This document shows positions 55,101 through 62,454 of a stretch of 64,000 nucleotides of DNA, one piece after another; positions within the stretch are counted from its first letter, which is position 1, and the number at the start of each line of letters is the position of its first letter. The notes beneath the pieces are model-generated. The model searched no databases and was not told the DNA's origin. It worked only from the letters and a program-made list of their open reading frames with translations. Position numbers and translations under genes: made by a program. Source of the stretch: Sipunculus nudus (taxonomy: Eukaryota; Annelida; Sipuncula; Golfingiida; Sipunculidae); contig CM049309.1 of assembly GCA_026874595.1 (NCBI GenBank), positions 49,336,079-49,400,078 on the forward strand, given 5' to 3'.

Positions 55101-58100
55101 AGAATCTTGACTGTACTAAATTTTGTGACAATTTCAGCAAAAAGGAAGAGGGAAGTTGGTAACCATGGGGTCTGTCCACATGTTTAGTGATCAGTACTTG
55201 GACAAGGAGGAAAATGGCAAAATTCTTGTGAGTTGCTTAGTTACCAATATCAATATTACTTGTACAGAAAAAAATAGCAGAATTTTCACGTGTTTGTGTG
55301 GGAAATTAACTCAGTCATTAGACAAAATTTGCTTTCTGCATATAATTGATTTTATTTCTTGATGTAACTTGCCAAAATATTTCTTTCTTTTACTTTTATG
55401 GAATATGTGGTAACTGTACCCATTGTAACTTGTAAACATTTTCATCATTGATACACTCAGAGTATTTCATATCCTGTTGCCATTTTGACCTGTGACCAGT
55501 GAATCTCATTTATATGTATGGATCATTCTTATTCATTGTTTAGATAAAATGAATAAAGGTAGTGCAGGTATTTATGACAGTTATTATTGTGTAATCTCTC
55601 GTGTGCCTTACTGTAAGGTAAGTGTTAAGTTTGCTGTAAAATGTCAGGATTAGTCACACAAAGTTGGCTGAAAGAAAAATTTTCAAAGGCCCAGGTATTT
55701 CTTAGAAAGTATTTTTGGTTGGCTAAAAAATACCAAGATCAAACTAAAAGACAGAGCAAGATTTAAAATTATAGTTTCAAAAGTGTTATAAAAATACCAG
55801 CTGTTTAAGAAAGACTTGGCATCTTAATTGAATGATATAATCAGAACAGATATATTTCTACATATCACATCTGTATATTAAGACAAAAAAAATGTGAAAG
55901 CTAGATAATATATATGCAGAATAGTGTTTATATCTTTTTTTTACATTTTATTTTATTTTTATAACCTGATTTAATCTGAGAATTTTATATTTTTTGTTTC
56001 TCTGTGTCTGCAGGATGTGATATTAAATTTCTTGACCACAGATGAAGTCAGACTTAACCAGATTGATGCTGATGACCCAGAGGTATATATATATATATAT
56101 ATGTATATTTATGTGTGTGTGTGTGTGTACAATCCACTTCCCATTCAAATATAAACATTAGAATTACTGCACAAAATAACAACTTTCTCTGAGTATATAA
56201 TAACACTACACTTATAAAGCAAACAAGAGCTACCATCGACAGATTTATAAAGCAAAATACTGTTAGCTGATGCCTAACTGATTTATTATACTACCAGTAT
56301 TCATAAGGGTTTATCTACTGCTTTAAATGCACTTGTTATAAAAGTGTCCATATAATATTGGAAGGTATGTTTTCTTTAGCAATGTTGTATCTCTGAAACA
56401 CCAGCACAAACAATAATATCTGCAAACTGTTAATCATATAATGACTGAACTTTTATATATATGTTAAGGTATATGTCTACCTTGTGTTGATAATTTTTAT
56501 TATTTTGATTAGGAATAATGATAATACTGGTTATATTAATGGTAATATTGGTTCTGTTAATGGTTATTTTGGTACTATTAATGGGTTTTATGTGTACATG
56601 CAAAATATTTATGGTAATATTGTTACCATAAATGGTAATTTAGTACTATTAATGGTAATATTGGTACTTACGTGTGGATACATCCAGGTATCAGACTACA
56701 ACCAGCAGCCAGACACAGCTTTCCTGGCTGAACAGCTGAAGTCGTGTTTACAAGAGACAGATGAGGTGCCACGTGATGTCACGACACTGTTTGAGAGTTC
56801 CCTGTTCTCACTTGATACAAGCGTCGTACCAAAAGCTATTAAGTGAGTGTGTTGAAAATATAAAACACAATAAGACCTTCTCTGTAAAAGGATATCAATT
56901 CCTGTTTGCAGCTGTTTTATTTTAAAATATTTTTATGTGTACTGCCAATATCATCTTAAAATATTAAACCAAAATATAATTTATCCTGTATTTGTGGAAA
57001 TTTGGACTTTTATACTTTGTGTTTAAATCTGCATGAGTAAGGAACACATGCACACACTTTTTTTTAATAAACTAGACGTGAAACATGACTTACAGTCTCA
57101 CAATGGTTTAATCTTTATGCCTCTCATGTTTTAGGGCATATGAACAATTAGATGTGAAATATGAACTGCAGTCTCACCAGTGGTTTAATCTCTGTTACTG
57201 TTATGTTCCTGGGAATATGAACAGTTATATGTGAAACATGAACTACAGACTCACCAGTTGTTTAATCTGTATGCCTGTTATGTTTCAGGGCATATGAACA
57301 GTTAGATGTGAATCATGAACCACAGTCTAACCTGTTGTTTAATCTGTATGCCTGTTATGTTTCAGGGCATATGAACAGTTAGATGTGAAACATGAACCAG
57401 TCTAACCAGTGGTTTAATCTGTATGCCTGTTATGTTTCAGGGCATATGAACAGTTAGATGTGAAACATGAACCACAGTCTGACCAGTGGTTTAATCTGTA
57501 TGCCTGTTATGTTTCAGGGCATATGAACAGTTAGACATGATGCTTGAACCACAGTCTAACCAGTTGTTTAATCTGTATGCCTGTTATGTTTCAGGGCATA
57601 TGAACAGTTAGATGTGAAGCATGAACCACAGTCTAACCAGTGGTTTAATCTGTATGCCTGTTATGTTCCAGGGCATATGAACAGTTAGATGTGAAACATG
57701 AACCAGTCTAACCAGTGGTTTAATCTGTATGCCTGTTATGTTTCAGGGCATATGAACAGTTAGATGTGAAACATGAACCAGTCTAACCAGTGGTTTAATC
57801 TGTATGCCTGTTATGTTTCAGGGCATATGAACAGTTAGATGTGAAACATGAACCACAGTCTAACCAGTGGTTTAATCTGTATGCCTGTTATGTTTCAGGG
57901 CATATGAACAGTTAGACATGAAGCATGAACCACAGTCTAACCAGTTGTTTAATCTGTATGCCTGTTATGTTTGAGGGCATATGAACAGTTAGATGTGAAG
58001 TATGAACCACAGTCTAACCAGTGGTTTAATCTGTTTGCCTGTTATGTTCCAGGGCATATGAACAGTTAGATGTGAAACATGAACCAGTCTAACCAGTTGT

Positions 58101-61100
58101 TTAATCTGTATGCCTGTTATGTTTCAGGGCATATGAACAGTTAGATGTGAAGCATGAACCACAGTCTAACCAGTTGTTTAATCTGTATGCCTGTTATGTT
58201 TCAGGGCATATGAACAGTTAGATGTGAAGCATGAATCACAGTCTAACCAGTGGTTTAATCTGTATGCCTGTTATGTTCCAGGGCATATGAACAGTTAGAT
58301 GTTAAACATGAACCTCTCAGTCTCACCAGTTGTTTAATCTGTATGCCTGTTATGTTTCAGGGCATATGAACAGTTAGATGTGAAGCATGAACCACAGACT
58401 AACCAGTTGTTTAATCTGTATGCCTGTTATGTTTCAGGGCATATGAACAGTTAGATGTGAAAGATGAACCAGTCTAACCAGTGGTTTAATCTGTATGCCT
58501 GTTATGTTTCAGGGCATATGAACAGTTAGTTGTGAAGCATGAACCACAGTCTAACCAGTTGTTTAATCTGTATGCCTGTTATGTTCCAGGGCATATGAAC
58601 AGTTAGTTGTGAAGCATGAACCACAGTCTAACCAGTTGTTTAATCTGTATGCCTGTTATGTTTCAGAGCATATGAACAGTTAGATGTGAAGCAAGAACCA
58701 CAGTCTAACCAGTTGTTTAATCTGTATGCCTGTTATGTTCCAGGGCATATGAACAGTTAGATGTGAAGCATGAACCACAGTCTAACCAGTTGTTTAATCT
58801 GTATGCCTGTTATGTTTCAGAGCATATGAACAGTTAGTTGTGAAGCTTGAACCACAGTCTAACCAGTTGTTTAATCTGTATGCCTGTTATGTTCCAGGGC
58901 ATATGAACAGTTAGTTGTGAAGCATGAACCACAGTCTAACCAGTGGTTTAATCTGTATGCCTGTTATGTTTCAGAGCATATGAACAGTTAGATGTGAAGC
59001 ATGAACCACAGTCTAACCAGTTGTTTAATCTGTATGCCTGTTATGTTTCAGGGCATATGAACAGTTAGATGTGAAGCATGAACCACAGTCTAACCAGTTG
59101 TTTAATCTGTATGCCTGTTATGTTTCAGAGCATATGAACAGTTAGTTGTGAAGCATGAACCACAGTCTAACCAGTTGTTTAATCTGTATGCCTGTTATGT
59201 TCCAGGGCATATGAACAGTTAGTTGTGAAGCATGAACCACAGTCTAACCAGTTGTTTAATCTGTATGCCTGTTATGTTTCAGAGCATATGAACAGTTAGA
59301 TGTGAAGCAAGAACCACAGTCTAACCAGTTGTTTAATCTGTATGCCTGTTATGTTCCAGGGCATATGAACAGTTAGATGTGAAGCAAGAACTTCAGTCTC
59401 ACCAGTTGTTTAATCTGTATGCCTGTTATGTTTCAGGGCATATGAACAGTTAGACATGAAGCATGAACCACAGTCTAACCAGTGGTTTAATCTGTATGCC
59501 TGTTATGTTTCAGGGCATATGAACTGTTAGACATGAAGCATGAACCACAGTCTAACCAGTTGTTAATCTGTATACCTGTTATGTTTCAGAGCATATGAAC
59601 AGTTAGTCATGAAGCATGAACTACAGTCTCACCAGTTGTTTAATCTGTATGCCTGTTATGTTCCAGGGCATATGAACAGTAAGATGTGAAGCATGAACCA
59701 CAGTCTAACCAGTTGTTTAATCTGTATGCCTGTTATGTTCCAGGGCATATGAACAGTTAGATTTGAAGCATGAACTACAGACTCACCTGTTGTTTAATCT
59801 GTAAGCCTGTTATGTTTCAGGGCATATGAACAGTTAGATGTGAAGCATGAACCACAGTCTAACCAGTTGTTTAATCTGTATGCCTGTTATGTTTCAGGGC
59901 ATATGAACAGTTAGATGTGAAACATGAACCACAGTCTAACCAGTGGTTTAATCTGTATGCCTGTTATGTTTCAGGGCATATGAACAGTAAGACATGAAGC
60001 ATGAACCACAGTCTAACCAGTTGTTTAATCTGTATGCCTGTTATGTTTCAGGGCATATGAACAGTTAGATGTGAAGCATGAACCACAGTCTAACCAGTGG
60101 TTTAATCTGTATGCCTGTTATGTTCCAGGGCATATGAACAGTTAGATGTTAAACATGAACCTCTCAGTCTCACCAGTTGTTTAATCTGTATGCCTGTTAT
60201 GTTTCAGGGCATATGAACAGTTAGATGTGAAGCATGAACCACAGTCTAACCAGTTGTTTAATCTGTATGCCTGTTATGTTTCAGGGCATATGAACAGTTA
60301 GATGTGAAACATGAACCTCTCAGTCTCATCACACCACAGTTTGAAACTCCTCTCCCCCCACTGCAGCCAGCTGTAAGTATAACATATCTTCCTTATAATG
60401 ATTTATACTGTATTCTTTAGTCTGTTTCATGTAACCTCAAGGAAAACAAATACAATCACAAAGTTCTTATGGTCAATTACAGTTATAAAACTTTTGTAAA
60501 TGGTAACAAAATACAAATTCAGATACTTAATGTCTGTTAGATGTTCATTTTGCAATGATTGTTATTTTGTACATGTAAATAGGTGATGAGGATTTAAAGG
60601 GATACACAGATGTAATGGTCACCAAATAATTATAAGGGTTTCAAGAGGTGCCCTATAGTGATCACCTGATTTGTCCATCCATCAGTGATGCTTTCTTTCT
60701 AATACTTTATCTCCAATAGGATGCATGTGATTTTTCTCAAATTTATAGAGATGATTGGTATATATTGGGTTCAAGCTCTATTGCATTACACACCAGTATG
60801 AGTTACAGTATGGCTGCCAGAACAAAATTCTTTATTTTTTTTCGTGGGCAATATCTCAAAGAGAATATGTTTGGGCTTTCCCAGATTCTTAGAGTTGATT
60901 AATATCTATGAGGGCTCTAGCCCTATTGAATGACCGACCCACCCTATATCCAGTATTTCCTTGAGAGCACAATCAGTGAATTTCTTTTGAAGGCAGCTTC
61001 TCAAAGAGACTGATCTTTCCCAAATTTGCAAAGATGAATATTGTCCATAAGGGCTCAAGCCTGATCGAGTTACAGACCTGCCTATTATCCAGTATGGCTG

Positions 61101-62069
61101 TTAAAGCACAATCAGATGTGTGCGTCCAAATTTCAGACTCCTTTAAGCTTTTAAATTCCTTTTGCATGCATTATCTAAATAACCTTTGAGATATTGGTGT
61201 TGATTTTCTAAGATAGGTCCTTTTCAGATTATTTGTGTTAATAAATTTTAGACTAATCTTACATCCAATATGGCCACAGGGCTGCCATTTTGATGAACTG
61301 GTGATTGTAGGGCCCTACTGGAGGACCCTTTAAGTCCCAAACTTCTAGTTTCATCATACATGTATAGTCTCATGCAGTCATTAATATAGCTTCAGATTTT
61401 GAATGTAACATTAAGAAGTAAACTTGGTTGTATATACAGCAAGTTCTAAACAGTGGCAAAAGAGTAAAGCTGCTATGCAACCAACCTAATAGTCTTTTCT
61501 GATTGACTTATATGTGAAAATAAATATGTTTAACCAAGTAAATATGATATAAACACTGATAAAATTTAAAAAATGTTCTGTAGTGCAAATAATGAACTTT
61601 GAAAAGTCTCCATCAATTTGTCAATAAGAAAGTGACCATATTAGCCAATCAGTAGACTTCTCACATTTCAGGTGATAAAATGTTCATAGTCACAAAACAT
61701 TTCATTTGTCATCAACCATTTTGGATTTTGCAGATCAGTTTAAAAGAAAAATTCAAAATGCCAATTTATTTTTCTTTTTAAATGAGATCAGAGGTTAGCA
61801 GTTATCCACAAAATTAAAAAAGACTGGCCTGAGTCTGTATTTTATATGCATTGCATCAACAACAAGTCAACAACAAAATTCTTGTATGTTCATGGGCTTA
61901 TTAAATTTATCTTGTCTTATCTTATAACTGTGGATGACCTTGATTATTTCTTTTGTACAGGTATTCCCACCACAGTTCCGGGAGCTTCCCCCACCAGCGC
62001 TGGACCTGTTTGATCTTGATGAACAGTTCTCATCAGAGAAAGTCAGACTGGCACAGCTCACTAACAAAT
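44501..62069 (+). CDS. IFT52: intraflagellar transport protein 52 (IFT-B1 core), 12 of its coding exons, 3' end outside window
   Basis: Joined exons give 380 residues without a stop (human IFT52 has 437). The N-terminal GIFT domain is clear: TIVFNASKREIFTVNNGFKS, GGPREKFT, GEGGESKSNTNINFLLEEYG, then KYFHPKEVLVSNGVLNREIS, YPYGATLSVMRPAVSVLSTG, GSVHMFSDQYLDKEENGKI and LNQIDADDPEVSDY. After these come CLQETDEVPRDVTTLF and FPPQFRELPPPALDLFDLDE. Known role: IFT52 links IFT88, IFT70 and IFT46 in the IFT-B core that carries cargo along cilia. The C-terminal IFT46-binding part must lie past 64000. All exon phases match. The first ATG (AAC ATG G, strong Kozak) adds seven residues before the Met that aligns with the human start. 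Confidence 0.97.
45051..45069 (+). repeat. SINE 3'-end-like piece
   Basis: GCATTCTATAGTGGCTACC matches the end of the tRNA-SINE at 39511-39735 with two differences. The head of a second element may lie upstream, but no A/B boxes were found. Confidence 0.4.
45380..45492. repeat. two adjacent inverted repeats
   Basis: TTATTGATTGTCA (45380-45392) pairs perfectly with TGACAATCAATAA (45404-45416) across an 11-base loop. About 35 bases on, AATTTTTATTTTATTGAATT (45451-45470) pairs with AATTCAATAAAAATT (45478-45492), which lacks five bases. Both lie in IFT52 intron 1. They may be remnants of TIR elements or stem-loop DNA. Confidence 0.75.
45613..46100. mobile_element. TIR element in IFT52 intron 1
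   Basis: The left end ATCCCACCAAGGGGCGACCA and the right end (reverse-complemented) GTCCCACCAAGGGGTCCCCA are inverted repeats of about 24 bp. The 490 bp interior has only short open frames without recognisable domain. A (TA)n tract directly follows the right end. Confidence 0.65.
46105..46160. repeat. (TA)n microsatellite
   Basis: About 50 bases of nearly pure TA, then an ATT/AATAAT tract to about 46180. It is 145 bases before IFT52 exon 2. Confidence 0.95.
46305..46429 (+). CDS. IFT52: IFT52 exon 2
   Basis: 125 nt after CTTTTTCAG. It encodes SMDDRSQKNTIVFNASKREI then FTVNNGFKSLNRRLRNTWKI L (human 'TILFNAYKKEIFTTNNGYKS'). Donor AAG|GTTGGT, leaving two bases of the next Ser codon. Confidence 0.97.
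46430..47517. other. first part of IFT52 intron 2, AT-rich
   Basis: No exon is seen. It contains long A/T runs and TTGAGAAATATC-type words that look like an old dispersed repeat without defined ends. Confidence 0.4.
47518..50690. mobile_element. large bivalve-type AGCTCAGCTGA repeat, ~3.2 kb, in IFT52 intron 2
   Basis: The left end TTTTAGCTCAGCTGACT faces AAGTCATCTGAGCT (a hairpin) followed by a GTCC/GTCT run (47577-47630). The right end is CAGCTGAGCGCCGTGACCCA then GGGTCCCTTGTT (50650-50685). The inside holds two diverged direct copies of a ~500 bp block (47640-48130 and 48340-48840, both with ATTAGGACTTTGTTCCT-type wording) and part of a third near 50160-50280. The 37160-37810 copy is inverted. 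No coding frame is recognised. Confidence 0.65.
50691..52091. other. last part of IFT52 intron 2
   Basis: No exon is seen. A small symmetric stretch around 51960-52070 repeats AAACCTGCC / GGTTTTAGGC / CCTGCCTAAAAC words in both orientations and looks like a short repeat remnant. Confidence 0.4.
52092..52179 (+). CDS. IFT52: IFT52 exon 3
   Basis: 88 nt. With two bases from exon 2 it encodes SNKEEITEERLAVARIFIFG then GPREKFTSQE (human 'LKDEITSEKL...AGPREKFTAAE'). Acceptor TTTTTCAG, donor GAG|GTATTA. Phase 0 out. Confidence 0.97.
52445..52574 (+). CDS. IFT52: IFT52 exon 4
   Basis: 130 nt encoding FEAIKKYIENGGSVLVMLGE then GGESKSNTNINFLLEEYGVM VNN, nearly identical to human around 'MLGEGGES...NINFLLEEYGIMVNND'. 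Donor AATG|GTAAGT, phase 1 out. Confidence 0.98.
53271..53346 (+). CDS. IFT52: IFT52 exon 5
   Basis: 76 nt encoding DNVVRTHFYKYFHPKEVLVS then NGVLN and two bases of Arg (human 'KYFHPKEALVSSGVLNR'). Acceptor TATTTTCAG, donor CAG|GTAAGT. Confidence 0.98.
53692..53757 (+). CDS. IFT52: IFT52 exon 6
   Basis: 66 nt encoding REISRAAGKHIPGLGEEDQN NA (human 'REISRAAGKAVPGIIDEESSGNNA'). Acceptor TATATTACAG, donor CTCA|GTGAGT, phase 2 out. Confidence 0.97.
53979..54110. repeat. piece of MITE family E
   Basis: TACAGTAAAATCTTGTTGTG then AAAGTCGAAGGGACTT match the ends of the 19105-19288 element (right end reverse-complemented). It lies in IFT52 intron 6. Confidence 0.5.
54295..54421 (+). CDS. IFT52: IFT52 exon 7
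   Basis: 127 nt encoding QALTFLYPYGATLSVMRPAV then SVLSTGSVSFPLNRPVCALY SGK (human 'QALTFVYPFGATLSVMKPAVAVLSTGS'). Acceptor GTTTCACAG, donor AAG|GTAAGT, phase 0 out. Confidence 0.98.
55138..55227 (+). CDS. IFT52: IFT52 exon 8
   Basis: 30 codons: QKGRGKLVTMGSVHMFSDQY then LDKEENGKIL (human 'GGKLAVLGSCHMFSDQYLDKEENSKI'). Acceptor ACAATTTCAG, donor CTT|GTGAGT. The frame remains open past the donor into the intron but loses similarity there. Confidence 0.98.
56014..56082 (+). CDS. IFT52: IFT52 exon 9
   Basis: 23 codons: DVILNFLTTDEVRLNQIDAD then DPE (human 'DVVFQWLTTGDIHLNQIDAEDPE'). Acceptor TGTCTGCAG. The donor GAG|GTATAT is the first dinucleotide of a (TA)n(TG)n microsatellite. Confidence 0.97.
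56083..56128. repeat. IFT52: (TA)n(TG)n microsatellite at the exon 9 donor
   Basis: GTATATATATATATATATAT followed by GTATATTTA and (TG)9. The 5' splice site GT of intron 9 is part of it. Confidence 0.9.
56515..56672. repeat. ATTGGTACTATTAATGG-type degenerate tandem repeat
   Basis: Successive imperfect copies of TTAATGGTAATATTGGTACT, about 21-24 bases each, occupy the 3' part of IFT52 intron 9, ending a few bases before the exon 10 acceptor. The open frame upstream of exon 10 is this repeat read through. Confidence 0.8.
56688..56842 (+). CDS. IFT52: IFT52 exon 10
   Basis: 155 nt: VSDYNQQPDTAFLAEQLKSC then LQETDEVPRDVTTLFESSLF and SLDTSVVPKAI plus AA of the next Lys (human 'ECLQESDEIPRDFTTLFDLS'). 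The acceptor ATACATCCAG has a weak pyrimidine tract. Donor AA|GTGAGT, phase 2 out. Confidence 0.96.
57126..60284 (+). repeat. IFT52: ~77 bp tandem array of exon 11's intron-exon junction, ~41 copies
   Basis: The unit reads GGCATATGAACAGTTAGATG, TGAAACATGAACCACAGTCT, AACCAGTGGTTTAATCTGTA, TGCCTGTTATGTTTCAG, that is 77 bp (some copies 75 or 79). The first ~33 bases equal the start of exon 11, and two copies (near 58310 and 60148) match further (CCTCTCAGTCTCA). The rest is the intron end with CTAAC (branch-like, 35 nt before the AG), a short pyrimidine tract and TTTCAG or TTCCAG. I count starts at 57135, 57211, 57289, 57366 and so on to 60209, then the true exon at 60285. One copy (57976) has TTTGAG in place of the AG acceptor. 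Confidence 0.97.
60285..60372 (+). CDS. IFT52: IFT52 exon 11 (last member of the repeat array)
   Basis: 88 nt. With AA from exon 10 it encodes KAYEQLDVKHEPLSLITPQF then ETPLPPLQPA (human 'EAHEQLNVKHEPLQLIQPQFETPLPTLQPA'). Only this copy continues into the full exon and reaches a donor, GCT|GTAAGT. Acceptor TTATGTTTCAG. If an upstream array acceptor were used, the frame would read through to a TAG in the next unit (AAC AGT TAG). Confidence 0.96.
60600..61330. repeat. diverged dispersed repeat with ~130-160 bp internal periodicity, IFT52 intron 11
   Basis: Three loosely similar blocks carry 'TTTGCAAAGATGAATATTG / TTATAGAGATGATTGGTA / TCTTAGAGTTGATTAATA', 'GGGCTCAAGCCTGAT' and 'CCAGTATGGCTG' near 60745, 60890 and 61030. 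This is probably an old repeat remnant, with no coding content. Confidence 0.5.
61961..62069 (+). CDS. IFT52: IFT52 exon 12
   Basis: 109 nt: VFPPQFRELPPPALDLFDLD then EQFSSEKVRLAQLTNK plus one base of Cys (human 'VFPPSFRELPPPPLELFDLDETFSSEKARLAQITNKC'). Acceptor TTTTGTACAG, donor AAAT|GTAAGT. The next exon is not in the window: no match to 'EEDLEFYVRKCGDILGV' is visible before 64000. Confidence 0.97.
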
Positions 62070-62186
62070 GTAAGTGAATTTGTGGCTCCTAAACAATCAC
62101 TGTGCAGTGTCATATGTTCTATTGCCACTTACAAACTATCACTCAAGTTAAATATTGAAAGGGGAAGAACTGTAATTATGATTGTT

Positions 62187-62450
62187 TATTACCTCTGCCA
62201 AGCAGGGGTTATGTTTTTGCTAGTGTTAGTTTGTCTGTCTGTCTGTGAGCAAAACAGATTTTGCTGAAATTTTTGGATAGCTTGGCAGTGACATCAGGAA
62301 CTATTTATTAAGTTTTTGGGATGATCCGGATCACCATCTGGATCCAGGAAGTTTTTAAGGAAATATGCTGCGTTTCTGACAATGCCATATGGGGGTAATG
62401 AGCTGCCATGGTGGAGGTCAGTGCTCTTTGAGTACAAATTTCCATTTTTT
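62187..62450. mobile_element. 'ACCTCTGCCAAG' MITE-like repeat
   Basis: Starts TTACCTCTGCCAAGCAGGGG followed by TTATGTTTTTG and TTTGTCTGTCTGTCTGTG, and includes GATCCGGATCACCATCTGGA. It ends in GCCATGGTGGAGGTC, roughly the inverse of its start. Repeats of this wording are widespread in marine invertebrate genomes (from memory). Confidence 0.55.
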
Positions 62451-62454
62451 AGCT

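Noticed and set aside
55228-55362. Open frame continuing past IFT52 exon 8
   Set aside because: It is preceded by a good GTGAGT donor, and similarity to IFT52 stops at the exon end and resumes at exon 9.
56484-56687. N-terminal extension of the open frame leading into IFT52 exon 10
   Set aside because: The upstream part is the ATTGGTACTATTAATGG repeat in the intron. IFT52 similarity begins exactly at the acceptor 56687/56688.
57126-60284. CRISPR-like direct repeats
   Set aside because: The whole 77 bp unit repeats with no unique spacers, it contains host exon sequence, and the genome is eukaryotic. It is a tandem repeat.
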